The position numbers and the translations under genes are program-made. A stretch of 64,000 nt of DNA from Salipaludibacillus keqinensis (GTDB lineage Bacteria; Bacillota; Bacilli; Bacillales; Salisediminibacteriaceae): positions 806,001-870,000 of the forward strand of contig NZ_PDOD01000002.1 in assembly GCF_003226325.1 (NCBI RefSeq), written 5' to 3'. The notes under the pieces are model-generated. The model saw only the letters and a list, made by a program, of their open reading frames with translations. It was not told the DNA's origin and searched no databases. The stretch's first letter is position 1. Every line of letters begins with the position of its first letter. Positions 56,008 through 64,000 of this stretch are shown one piece after another.

Positions 56008-56828
56008 TGTAACCATCTTTTTTGATAAAATATATGAGCTGATTCTGCGATTTGAGAAGCAAATCGGTAGTTCATTCCTGCTCCAATAATGATGCCAACA
56101 ATAGGAACTCCTTGAATCAATTTTTTCTTAGCAAACTTCACGATAATCAGTTTAATTAATTGCTTTAATGGTTGTTGGATCCATGCTTGAGCCACAACAT
56201 CTTCTTTTCCTTCGTAAAAAAACAGATCATGATGATCAGGTAGAGTTTCTTCAAATAATTCATGCCAAGCAATACCTTGGAGTTCTTTAGGTAAAGAAAT
56301 CGCATGAAACAATTTCAAAACAAGCATGACTTCAAACGGTTTCCTCATATCATATCCATATACCATAGCAATAAGCTGAATGGTGCGAAGATTAATAGCC
56401 AACATCAAAGGTAAATCAGCTAAAAAAGCAAGGATCCCTCCTGCACCTGTCAATCCTCCTTGTCCTAGAGCAGTAATCCTTTGTCTTGCTAATTGCTTAT
56501 GTGCAATGAAGCGCAATTGATCTATAGATAATTTTTTCATATCCTTCAGTTCATTTACACCTGAATGGAAGACCCGCGCTTCTAATAAAAGATTATCTAA
56601 CGAGCGTTTTTCTAATTCTGCTTGTTGTAATACAGCGTGAATGTGGAAAAGAGTCTCATCTAAAAGGGTAAGAACCCGTTTTTTAATAACAGGATTTAGT
56701 TGATGTATGGAGTGATTAAGCCATTTTTGATAAGTAAGTGAGAAATCATTCCCCCCTTGAGAAAACTGCGTTTTTTCCCAAGTCATCATTTCCTTCCATA
56801 ATTCTTGTTCTCTATCTGATAAACTCAT
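55983..56828 (-). CDS. EcsC family protein
   Basis: 281 residues. EcsC domain with ITALGQGGLTGAGGILAFLADLPLMLAINLRTIQLIAMVYGYD and GVPIVGIIIGAGMNYRFASQIA. These Gly-rich stretches are partly hydrophobic and suggest membrane association. EcsC is named from the B. subtilis ecsABC locus; its function is poorly defined. ATG start with AGGAGGATGTAG. Confidence 0.9.
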   Translation of the reverse strand: MSLSDREQELWKEMMTWEKTQFSQGGNDFSLTYQKWLNHSIHQLNPVIKKRVLTLLDETLFHIHAVLQQAELEKRSLDNLLLEARVFHSGVNELKDMKKLSIDQLRFIAHKQLARQRITALGQGGLTGAGGILAFLADLPLMLAINLRTIQLIAMVYGYDMRKPFEVMLVLKLFHAISLPKELQGIAWHELFEETLPDHHDLFFYEGKEDVVAQAWIQQPLKQLIKLIIVKFAKKKLIQGVPIVGIIIGAGMNYRFASQIAESAHIFYQKRWLQEKMEQGI

Positions 56829-56950
56829 CTACATCCTCCTCTCTTTTATGTACCTTACGTTAACGATTCAACTAACTCTATAGAAATTCCTGCCAATTCG
56901 TCAGAGTAATTTACCTCCTCCACCAAATTACCACGGCACGAAAAAGAGCC

Positions 56951-56982
56951 AAAAAAAAACTGTCCCCGTATTTAGGGACAGC
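56951..56982 (-). terminator. Terminator after ackA
   Basis: GCTGTCCC, TAAATAC, GGGGACAG and a run of nine T on the minus strand. Confidence 0.93.
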
Positions 56983-56993
56983 TTTGAACGTAA

Positions 56994-58178
56994 TTAACTT
57001 AATCTCATCGTATCTCGAGCAATCATGACTTCCTCATTCGTAGGAATAACCATGACTTTCACTGGTGAGTGAGGATAATTTAAAAAGGCTTCTTTTCCAC
57101 GGATTTTATTAAGGGTTGGATCCCAATAAATCCCCATAAATTCAAGACCTTTCAATACTTGAGACCGAATAAGGTCACTATTTTCACCTATACCAGCTGT
57201 GAAAATGACAGCATCTAACCCGTGCATTCTAGCCGCATAAGAACCAATATACTTATGAATACGTGAAGTAAATACTTCAAGAGCTAACTGTGCACGCTCA
57301 TTTCCTTCTTCTGATTGGATTTCTATATCTCTTAAATCACTAGAAAAACCTGACAAAGCAAGCATTCCGCTCTTCTTGTTCAGCACATTCATAACTTCCT
57401 CTGCGGACAAATCTGCTTTTTCCATAATATAAGGAATTAATGCAGGATCAATATTCCCTGATCGTGTTCCCATTGTTACGCCTGCAAGAGGTGTGAATCC
57501 CATTGAAGTATCGATGGATTTACCTCCATCAATAGCAGCAATACTGGCACCATTACCTAAGTGGCAAGAAATCAATCTTAAGTTTTCAAGGGGACGACCA
57601 AGCATTTCAGAAGCCCTTTCAGATACATATTTGTGAGATGTACCATGGAAACCGTACTTACGAATACCGTACTTCTCATAATATTCATAAGGAAGACTAT
57701 ATAGATATGATTCCTCTGGCATAGTTTGATGAAACGCCGTATCAAAGACAGCTACCGAAGGAACGTTTGGCAAAATTTCTTTAAATGCGCGAATCCCAAC
57801 TAAGTTCGCTGGATTATGAAGTGGGGCAAGTTCAGATACATCTTCAATCCCCTGAATAACTTCTTCTGAAATTAACACAGAGTCATTAAATTTCTCTCCA
57901 CCGTGCACTACTCGGTGTCCAATACCTTCTATTTCGTCTAAAGACTGAATAACCCCATAAGTTGTCAGCTTGTCCAGCAAGATTTTAACAGCTTTAGCGT
58001 GATCTTCAATTTCTGTCGTTTCTTTTTTCTTTTCTCCATTTACTTCAATAGTAAAGACCGCATCATTTAATCCAATTCGTTCAACGAGGCCTTTTGTAAC
58101 TACTTCTTCACTTGGCATCTCTAGAAGTTGAAACTTTAATGACGAACTCCCAGCATTGATAGCCATAATTTTAGACAT
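56994..58178 (-). CDS. ackA: Acetate kinase
   Basis: Acetyl phosphate + ADP to acetate + ATP, overflow metabolism. 394 residues. ASKHA-fold motifs [13 protein letters not shown], catalytic Asp in [35 protein letters not shown] and [16 protein letters not shown] start with AAGGAGCGATTACGTT. Followed by ytxK in the opposite sense of reading order (ytxK upstream), as in B. subtilis. Confidence 0.97.
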   Translation of the reverse strand: MSKIMAINAGSSSLKFQLLEMPSEEVVTKGLVERIGLNDAVFTIEVNGEKKKETTEIEDHAKAVKILLDKLTTYGVIQSLDEIEGIGHRVVHGGEKFNDSVLISEEVIQGIEDVSELAPLHNPANLVGIRAFKEILPNVPSVAVFDTAFHQTMPEESYLYSLPYEYYEKYGIRKYGFHGTSHKYVSERASEMLGRPLENLRLISCHLGNGASIAAIDGGKSIDTSMGFTPLAGVTMGTRSGNIDPALIPYIMEKADLSAEEVMNVLNKKSGMLALSGFSSDLRDIEIQSEEGNERAQLALEVFTSRIHKYIGSYAARMHGLDAVIFTAGIGENSDLIRSQVLKGLEFMGIYWDPTLNKIRGKEAFLNYPHSPVKVMVIPTNEEVMIARDTMRLS

Positions 58179-58509
58179 AACGTAATCGCTCCTTCTTTTC
58201 TCATGCTAACTTATCTTATTTCTAATTTTCGTAATCATAAATAAATCTTGAATTGGTGCGTTTGGATTAGTAAAAATCAATTTTAGAACTACTAACTTTT
58301 TTTCAACATTAATAATTAAACCATGGTAGAAAACAGATTGCAACCTCTGTTTCAATTAATTTATCATACAGGACTATAACAATAATTCTCATCAAAATCC
58401 AGTAACTATAGTGAATATAGAGCCTATATACTCTCATCTGTCCCTGTACAGTTATAAAAAGAATGAAACACGACCGATGATGAGAAAAAGTGAAAGTTTT
58501 GTGAAATTT
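58179..58509 (-). other. Intergenic region upstream of ackA
   Basis: AT-rich, no gene. One candidate promoter on the minus strand, extended -10 TGTTATAGT with a poor -35, is possible. I searched for the CcpA cre that activates ackA in B. subtilis and found no acceptable match. Confidence 0.5.
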
Positions 58510-59514
58510 CTATTTTTCTTGTTTTAGTAAATCATCAAACCATGAACTAATTCTTTGCATCATATCTGCAAGTTGTGCTTCCTTTGTAAATGAAGGTAAT
58601 TCCGCTAACAATGCTTGCTTTGGTTCAACAATTCCTTCTCCTCTTTTTCTCAATACAAGAATACTTTTTGCTGCCTGACTATTTTTAAACATGGAAGAAG
58701 GAAGTTGCATAAAGGAATAAATGACTGCTTCTTTCTTTATAAACTGATGCAGTTGCTTTGACTGGTCAGATTGAAACAGGTGATTCGGAACGACAAAGAC
58801 GACAAATCCACCTGGTTTAACATGCTTTATAGACTGCTCAATAAGTAGATGATGAACATACGAATGACCTTTCTCTGCTCTCGTATCAAAATTCGTTACT
58901 ACTTCATCATTTGGATAGTAACCTGCAGGTAAATCAGAAACTACTAAATCCACGTTAGTGACTGTAGGAGTGCTTACACTATCCTGATGAAAAAGATCTA
59001 CGGAGTGCTTTTGTAAATTAGCATTTACAAATGCTAATTTCAATAAGGTTTCATCGGGTTCTGCACCAATGAAATGTGCGTTCGAATGCATTTGATTCAT
59101 TACAGCCGTCATCAAGTTGCCCACCCCAACAGCAGGATCTAACAAAACTGGTTTTTGCTGTGATTGGTCATAACTTAACAACTTATTTACAATGTAGCCA
59201 ATAAATAAACTAACTGCATCTGGTGTCATGGCATGATGGGGCTGTGTAGCTTCTTTCATTCCTTTAAGAACAGCTAATTGGACCGCTCTCCGATATTCTT
59301 CAGGCGCAATATCTTCTTTTGGGATTTTATCTATCATTGATGTGATCTTTTCTTTATTATCCTCAGAAACCTCTTGAACCACTCTATTTTGGAAGAAGTT
59401 CTCCCCCATCTCTCCAAGTGCATCTAAATAAGGCAGATCTAACTCATTTTTTAGAATTTCTGAACCTTCGTCTAATAATAAATAAACTTTTTCAGTGTTT
59501 GTATTTTTTTCCAT
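58510..59514 (-). CDS. ytxK: Class I SAM-dependent (adenine-type) methyltransferase YtxK
   Basis: 334 residues. N-terminal helical domain (1-100), then a Rossmann methyltransferase with LLDPAVGVGNLMTAVMNQM (motif I), IGAEPDET, and the N6-adenine-type catalytic motif DLPAGYYPNDE in place of NPPY. C-terminal FVVPNHLFQS. Resembles the M subunit of type I modification enzymes without a target-recognition domain, so the substrate is unknown. Upstream of ackA, as in B. subtilis. ATG at 59514 preferred. Confidence 0.88.
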   Translation of the reverse strand: MEKNTNTEKVYLLLDEGSEILKNELDLPYLDALGEMGENFFQNRVVQEVSEDNKEKITSMIDKIPKEDIAPEEYRRAVQLAVLKGMKEATQPHHAMTPDAVSLFIGYIVNKLLSYDQSQQKPVLLDPAVGVGNLMTAVMNQMHSNAHFIGAEPDETLLKLAFVNANLQKHSVDLFHQDSVSTPTVTNVDLVVSDLPAGYYPNDEVVTNFDTRAEKGHSYVHHLLIEQSIKHVKPGGFVVFVVPNHLFQSDQSKQLHQFIKKEAVIYSFMQLPSSMFKNSQAAKSILVLRKRGEGIVEPKQALLAELPSFTKEAQLADMMQRISSWFDDLLKQEK

Positions 59515-59683
59515 GAATATCACTTCCTCTTTTTCAATCTAAACAGTGTTTACCAATAAACTTCACACGATTAAGTACGAAAGTCAACCAGTTACTAAAA
59601 ATAACGAGCCACCTAGTAACCTCTTGAACGACGCTAGATGTTATTAACAGTAATAACGATTCGTTGATAACAGATATAAAAAC

Positions 59684-59717
59684 AAAAGAAAAGCACCTTT
59701 ACTAAGATGCTTTTCTT
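59684..59717 (-). terminator. Terminator after tpx
   Basis: AAGAAAAGCATC and GGTGCTTTTCTT around a short loop, then TTTG on the minus strand. Confidence 0.85.
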
Positions 59718-59729
59718 ACAAAAATCAGA

Positions 59730-60230
59730 TTATTTTGCATTATTTGCTGCTTCTACTGCCGCTTCGTAGTTAGGGTGGTTAGTAACTTCTGGAACATATT
59801 CCGCATATACCACCGTGTCTGAACTATCTACTACGAAAATAGAGCGGGAAAGTAGTCGAAGCTCTTCTATGGCTACTCCATATTTTTTTCCAAAATCCAG
59901 CCCGCGATGATCAGATAGAACTTGTACATTTTCAATTCCTGCTGCTGCACACCATCGTTTCTGAGCGAACGGAAGATCTACGCTTATTGTTAAAACTTCT
60001 ACATTATTAAGATTTGCTGCTTCTTCATTAAATTTACGTGTTTGTTGATCGCAAACTCCTGTATCAACAGATGGAACAACACTAATCAGTCGAACCTTAC
60101 CTTTTGAATCGGATAATTTTACTTCAGAGAGGTCGTTAGCTAATACTGTGAAGTCAGGTGCTTTGTCTCCTACAGACACTTCGTTTCCTACAAGTGTCAC
60201 AGGATTTTCTTTAAATGTTACTTCTGCCAT
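59730..60230 (-). CDS. tpx: Thiol peroxidase (2-Cys atypical)
   Basis: 166 residues. Thioredoxin fold with peroxidatic Cys60 in [14 protein letters not shown] (Thr57 in place) and resolving Cys94 in KRWCAAAG. Reduces peroxides using thioredoxin. ATG start with AGGAGGCGATC. Order ytxK-tpx-ytfJ as in B. subtilis, with tpx and ytfJ 100 bp apart. Confidence 0.97.
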   Translation of the reverse strand: MAEVTFKENPVTLVGNEVSVGDKAPDFTVLANDLSEVKLSDSKGKVRLISVVPSVDTGVCDQQTRKFNEEAANLNNVEVLTISVDLPFAQKRWCAAAGIENVQVLSDHRGLDFGKKYGVAIEELRLLSRSIFVVDSSDTVVYAEYVPEVTNHPNYEAAVEAANNAK

Positions 60231-60330
60231 TTATAGATCGCCTCCTATTAAGAATTACAAATTGCTTTCGTAATAAGAGTACCACAAATATCCACCAATT
60301 AAACAGAAGTTTGCTTATTAAACAAATCCT

Positions 60331-60804
60331 TTAAAAATCAAAAGGTTGTTCATTTGAGTTTGGGCGAGGATCTTTTCCTTTACGCGAACCTTTATTTGAA
60401 GATTGAAGCATTTGTTGAATTTTCTCCACAACTTGAGGAGTAAACTCCATAAGTTTTTCATACAGGTGAGCTTGGTGATCTAAGTGAATCATCTTTACTC
60501 CATGACTGCTAACTACAAGAAAGGCAATAGGCGTAATAGAGACTCCTCCCCCACTTCCTCCACCAAAGGGATGTTTCTTTTCTTCTCCTTCAGGGCTTCT
60601 TTGGCCAGGACCATGCAAATTTTGATTCTTTAATACAAACTCGCTTCCTCCAGCTGCAAAACCAAATCCCACTTTTGAAACGGGCAATATTACACTACCA
60701 TCAGGGGTTTCAACAGGATCACCTACGATCGTATTAACATCTACCATCTCTTTTAAATTTTCCATTGCCGTCTTCATAAGTCCTTGAATAGGATGTTCAG
60801 ACAT
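60331..60804 (-). CDS. ytfJ: Sporulation protein YtfJ (GerW family)
   Basis: 157 residues. The YtfJ core VNTIVGDPVETPDGSVILPVSKVGFGFAAGGSEF and a Gly-rich loop GGGSGGGVSITPIAFLVV are visible. GerW is needed for L-alanine germination of spores in B. subtilis. ATG at 60804 with AAGGAGGAAAACGT. It begins 30 bp after ytfI and probably shares its transcript. Confidence 0.93.
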   Translation of the reverse strand: MSEHPIQGLMKTAMENLKEMVDVNTIVGDPVETPDGSVILPVSKVGFGFAAGGSEFVLKNQNLHGPGQRSPEGEEKKHPFGGGSGGGVSITPIAFLVVSSHGVKMIHLDHQAHLYEKLMEFTPQVVEKIQQMLQSSNKGSRKGKDPRPNSNEQPFDF

Positions 60805-60834
60805 ACGTTTTCCTCCTTCAGTAAACATTATCAA

Positions 60835-61467
60835 CTACGCACTGCTACTTTTCTTATGCCGTAAAATCTTTAAACCCGTATGGATAGCATAACCGATTCG
60901 GAATGATACCATGCACCGAAAATTAGTTGCTAATGTCATCCCTTGAAAGTGAGGTATCACTTCTATTTCAGGTCGTTTAGTCATTCTCATGTAATGAGCT
61001 AATAAACCTACAAAACTTCCCTTCATCCCCCAAACTAATCCACACCCTGATCCTGTTTTTGCCGCATCATCCAAACCTAAGTGTGTTTGCCATTCGATTG
61101 ATGATATTTCTACCTTTGATAAAAAATATTCTAGAATGAGATAGAATCCAATAATTTGCTTAAGAAAATCTTGAAATAGCTCTATATCCCGAATAAAATC
61201 AAATACAGAAAACTTTTTTTCCTCGGTTTCTTCTACTCCTAATCCCTCATTCGTCTCTCTATATACAACAGAAGGACTTTCCTCATCTAAATCCAAAGCT
61301 GGAATCTTCATGGAATAACGAAGTAAACGGAAAAAGGTTTTAAAGACAATCTTTCCGTCAAAATCTTTATTCTCTTGATGAATGTCTATTTCTATTGTTA
61401 GTTTCATGAACAAGAGCATAATTAGTAATAACAGGGTGATTAACACTATAAGAAATACAATCTCCAT
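60835..61467 (-). CDS. ytfI: DUF2953 membrane protein YtfI
   Basis: 210 residues. One N-terminal membrane helix (about 1-22), then a cytoplasmic or external domain with the family segment GLDDAAKTGSGCGLVWGMKGS. Function unknown, conserved next to ytfJ in spore-formers. ATG at 61467 follows GGAGTGGAGAGA; earlier in-frame starts lack a ribosome site. Confidence 0.9.
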   Translation of the reverse strand: MEIVFLIVLITLLLLIMLLFMKLTIEIDIHQENKDFDGKIVFKTFFRLLRYSMKIPALDLDEESPSVVYRETNEGLGVEETEEKKFSVFDFIRDIELFQDFLKQIIGFYLILEYFLSKVEISSIEWQTHLGLDDAAKTGSGCGLVWGMKGSFVGLLAHYMRMTKRPEIEVIPHFQGMTLATNFRCMVSFRIGYAIHTGLKILRHKKSSSA

Positions 61468-61521
61468 TCTCTCCACTCCACCCGTCCAGTTTCTTCCATA
61501 CTTATCGTAACCAATTTCCAC

Positions 61522-61554
61522 AAAAAAAATCCTGACAGATAAACCTGCCAGGAT
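61522..61554 (-). terminator. Terminator between yteJ and ytfI
   Basis: ATCCTGGCAG pairs with CTGTCAGGAT (one G-U or mismatch) around GTTTA/T, then a run of eight T on the minus strand. Confidence 0.9.
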
Positions 61555-61560
61555 GACTAT

Positions 61561-62097
61561 TTAAATATCCTCTTCTTCAGTACGAATAACTTTTCCTTTC
61601 CTTGGTTCTAATCCGACAAAAGTATGGCCAAGTCTGTCGTGAATTCCTCTTTTTTCTGAAGAGAATGGAACGATTAAATAAAGAAGATTTGTGAAAACGA
61701 GCGATTGGTGAATAAATCGTCCCACGATTTCCCTAAAAACAACATCTAGCCACGACAAGTGTGAATTTTCATATGAATAAACCTTAATACCAAAAATTAA
61801 CTTTCCTAATGTTTGACGAAAATACTTCGTCATTAATGTAAAATAACCAAATGCTGTAACTGTCGACAAGAATCCTCCTAAGGTGAAGACTCCCCAAGTT
61901 AATTCATTAACATTTAAAAGTAGATAAAAAGGAACGAGGAGAATTCCCGTTAAGCTGGATACAATGATTAAATCAACAAGATATGCCCAGAATCTTATCC
62001 AAAACCCTGCGTATCCCACAGTCTTTTCTTCAGTTCGTTGATCTTGTCGTTCAATGATTTCATGCTCAGACGGCACATGGCTATGTTCTTCATTCAT
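61561..62097 (-). CDS. yteJ: RDD family membrane protein YteJ
   Basis: 178 residues. RDD pattern FWIRFWAYLVDLIIVSSLTG, four hydrophobic segments, and the family GIKVYSYENSHLSWLDVVFREIVGRF and DRLGHTFVGLE. Cytoplasmic membrane, function poorly known. It begins 10 bp after sppA; in B. subtilis the pair sppA-yteJ is one sigma-W unit. ATG at 62097 with GAGGTG upstream. Confidence 0.93.
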   Translation of the reverse strand: MNEEHSHVPSEHEIIERQDQRTEEKTVGYAGFWIRFWAYLVDLIIVSSLTGILLVPFYLLLNVNELTWGVFTLGGFLSTVTAFGYFTLMTKYFRQTLGKLIFGIKVYSYENSHLSWLDVVFREIVGRFIHQSLVFTNLLYLIVPFSSEKRGIHDRLGHTFVGLEPRKGKVIRTEEEDI

Positions 62098-62107
62098 AGT
62101 CTTCACC

Positions 62108-63097
62108 TCAATTCGTATATAAGTACATTAATTGTGGACCTTGATTTTGTTGAAACCAATTCTTAACATCCGTTAACTGATGATTATTTACCATTTGCTG
62201 AATAGACCCGCCTAACAAAGCAGGAAAGCCAACATTGGCCTCATACTCCACGACGCTAATATCTCCGCGATCAAGATCTTCCTTCATCTCATCTATCACA
62301 TCTTCCAAGTGACCTAAGCCATCAATTAAACCTACGTCCAAAGCTTGAGACCCTGTATAAATTCGACCATCGGCTAATTCCAACACTTCATCGCGATCAA
62401 ATTGTCTGCCTTCTTCAATAACATGGACAAATTGATCATATGCATCATCGACAAGACTTTGCAAAATTTCCCGTTCATCGTCTGACATTTCTCTTGTTGA
62501 AGACATGATATCTTTATAAGGGCCACTCTTGATCACTTCAGCGTTGATTCCCCATTCTTCTGCAAGTTCACTTACATTTATTTGTTGCATGATTACTCCT
62601 AGAGAACCTGTGATAGTTTGCGGATTAGCATAAATTTGGTCAGCAGGAGCGGCTACGTAGTAACCACCACTAGCGGCCATGCTACCCATTGATACATACA
62701 CTGGTTTGCGAAAATCTTCTTGAATCTCTTTCACTTTGTCGTGAATTTCATCACTTTCCACAACTCCTCCACCTGGCGTATTCACCCTTAATACTACACC
62801 GTGAACTTCAGGGTCCTCGGCAGCATGGTCTAATTGTTCAAGGAGTAAGCGATGATCATATCCCCCTGCAAACAAACCTCCACCTGCGTCTGCTTGGATC
62901 ACTCCATTTAAATGAATGACTGCTAGCTTACCTCGATCTGACCCTTCTTCTAAAGTTGTTTCATGAAACGCTTCTCCACTTCCCCCGAACACTCCTTCAA
63001 TTCCTGCAGAAACATCCGTTGTAAATGTACTCACTGCAAGAGAGGCAACAAACAGAACTGCTGCTATCGATAATGCTATCCACCTTTTTAAATTCAT
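62108..63097 (-). CDS. sppA: Signal peptide peptidase SppA
   Basis: Membrane-bound serine protease that cuts remnant signal peptides and contributes to lantibiotic resistance in B. subtilis. 329 residues. N-terminal anchor (about 6-26); Ser-Lys dyad Ser143 (GSMAASGGYYVAA) and Lys195 (GPYKDIMSS), 52 residues apart as in B. subtilis SppA. A C-terminal extension is present. First gene of sppA-yteJ. I looked for a sigma-W promoter upstream and found none. Confidence 0.96.
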   Translation of the reverse strand: MNLKRWIALSIAAVLFVASLAVSTFTTDVSAGIEGVFGGSGEAFHETTLEEGSDRGKLAVIHLNGVIQADAGGGLFAGGYDHRLLLEQLDHAAEDPEVHGVVLRVNTPGGGVVESDEIHDKVKEIQEDFRKPVYVSMGSMAASGGYYVAAPADQIYANPQTITGSLGVIMQQINVSELAEEWGINAEVIKSGPYKDIMSSTREMSDDEREILQSLVDDAYDQFVHVIEEGRQFDRDEVLELADGRIYTGSQALDVGLIDGLGHLEDVIDEMKEDLDRGDISVVEYEANVGFPALLGGSIQQMVNNHQLTDVKNWFQQNQGPQLMYLYTN

Positions 63098-63408
63098 AAT
63101 ATCCTCCTCTTTCCATCTTTAATTTGAACTTGGCTTGTTTCGTTTTTGTTACAATTAAGTACCCTCTAATCAACACCTACTATTAACAAAAGAAATGGTG
63201 TTAAACAATGTATACCGTTTCTCTTAATCGATCCTCCCTTTTCACATACTCAACTTCATTCCTAATACTATCCACTTATCGATCTTTTTCTGATACTATT
63301 AATGTAGAGGTCGTTCTAGGTTACTTCTTTAATACAAAGAGTTCCAAACGATCATCTTCCAATCATGAACAGTGATGAATCTAACAAGAGAAAGGGAGAA
63401 TCTATGCT
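63098..63408. promoter_or_regulatory. Divergent region between sppA and nadK
   Basis: No gene. For nadK the best -10 is extended TGATACTAT (core 63294-63299) with a weak -35. For sppA no TGAAAC/CGTA pair is present on the minus strand, unlike the sigma-W promoter of B. subtilis. AT-rich with no other recognised feature. Confidence 0.4.
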
Positions 63409-64000
63409 ATGATCGATCGAAAAAAGACGTATTTATTTTACAAACCTTCCGATGAACTTGAAGAAAAAGTACAAGCCATTCGTAAAGTTGGACGCAAACA
63501 CGGTTTTCAGTTAGTTGAAGATCCAAACGATGCGAATATAATTGTGAGCTTTGGCGGAGATGGAACATTCCTGCAGTCTATTAGAAAAACTAATTTCCGG
63601 GATGACTGTTTATACATTGGTGTTAATGACGGGAAATTGGGCTTCTATACGGATTTCAGTACGACCGATTTAGAAAAGATTGAATTAGGTCTGCAATCTG
63701 ATAATATTGAAGTTCTCCGCTATCCTACAATAGAAGTAACTGTAGATGGGATGAAAAGTTTTCAATGTTTAAATGAATTAGCGATCCGCTCAAACATTAT
63801 TAAAACATTCGCTATGGACATTTACATCGATGATATTTATTTCGAAACGTTCCGTGGAGATGGAATGGTTGTTTCAACGCCTACAGGTAGTACGGCATAC
63901 AACAAGTCTTTAAAAGGAGCGGTAGTAGACCCAAAGCTAAAGTCTATGCAGTTAACAGAAATAGCTTCCCTAAACAACAATCAGTATCGAACACTAGGTT
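63409..64000 (+). CDS. nadK: NAD kinase, second type, cut by the right edge
   Basis: Phosphorylates NAD to NADP. The 197 residues visible (of about 265) begin MIDRKKTYLFYKPSDELEEK and contain GGDGTFLQSIR (catalytic Asp) and GDGMVVSTPTGSTAYNKS. Position beside sppA matches B. subtilis YtdI (NadK2). The ATG at 63409 is used because GGGAGAATCT lies upstream; an ATG at 63404 runs into a stop. Confidence 0.95.
   Translation, partial: MIDRKKTYLFYKPSDELEEKVQAIRKVGRKHGFQLVEDPNDANIIVSFGGDGTFLQSIRKTNFRDDCLYIGVNDGKLGFYTDFSTTDLEKIELGLQSDNIEVLRYPTIEVTVDGMKSFQCLNELAIRSNIIKTFAMDIYIDDIYFETFRGDGMVVSTPTGSTAYNKSLKGAVVDPKLKSMQLTEIASLNNNQYRTLG

Noticed and set aside
58179-58509. CcpA activation site before ackA
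   Set aside because: TGAAACAGAGGTTGCA is the nearest sequence but lacks the central CG and has wrong spacing.
63098-63180. Sigma-W promoter for sppA
   Set aside because: No TGAAAC and no CGTA at usable spacing on the minus strand.

Overview
The window is a contiguous piece of a low-GC, endospore-forming Firmicute chromosome of the family Bacillaceae. Spore genes (sspI, ytxC, ytaF, ytvI, ytrH, ytrI, ytfJ), strong AGGAGG-type ribosome binding sites, two T-box leaders and an order that follows Bacillus subtilis from pheST to ytdI/nadK support this. Protein style and an MqnC gene suggest a salt-tolerant relative such as Halobacillus or a neighbour, but genus is inference. I saw no insertion sequence, phage gene, CRISPR array, rRNA or tRNA. 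The region is core chromosome and most genes read on the minus strand.

Layout. 1-9.3 kb: pheT (cut by the left edge) and pheS with a Phe-specific T-box leader, an rRNA methyltransferase, sspI, a YitT-type membrane protein, an M42 aminopeptidase, a dUTPase, ysdB with a sigma-W-type promoter, and two membrane proteins. 9.3-13.3 kb: infC-rpmI-rplT behind an attenuator, and thrS behind its own T-box. 13.2-19.7 kb: ytxC, mqnC, dnaI, dnaB, nrdR, an unrecognised gene and speD. 19.8-28.6 kb: gapB, coaE, ytaF, mutM, polA and phoPR. 28.8-43.1 kb: a central-carbon block (a MaoC-like protein, mdh, icd, citZ, pyk, pfkA, accDA, a FadR-type regulator, NADP malic enzyme) with three cre-like CcpA sites. 43.2-64 kb: dnaE, ytrHI, nrnA, ytoI, hydrolases and small secreted proteins, a stress protein, ackA, ytxK, tpx, ytfJ, ytfI, yteJ, sppA and the start of nadK.

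How the parts fit. Replication initiation and repair (dnaB, dnaI, dnaE, polA, mutM, nrdR), translation (pheST, thrS, infC operon) and the glycolysis/TCA/fatty-acid junction (pfkA, pyk, accDA, citZ, icd, mdh, malic enzyme, ackA, gapB) sit side by side, each with its own regulatory device.

The most unusual signals are in the non-coding DNA. (1) Four 11-bp-phased PhoP-box repeats with a correctly placed -10 lie just downstream of phoR and would drive a transcript of about 110 nt that ends at a terminator before polA: a candidate PhoP-activated small RNA or leader. (2) A perfect Rex (NADH-sensor) operator lies upstream of a 60-residue gene of unknown function. (3) A FapR-like palindrome abuts the accDA promoter. 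(4) A 36-bp perfect palindrome sits between the L20-type attenuator and infC. (5) A CcpN-type site precedes gapB, and a cre overlaps the -35 of the MaoC-like gene. (6) One short-chain dehydrogenase appears to lack its catalytic Ser and Tyr. No wholly new multi-gene system was found.
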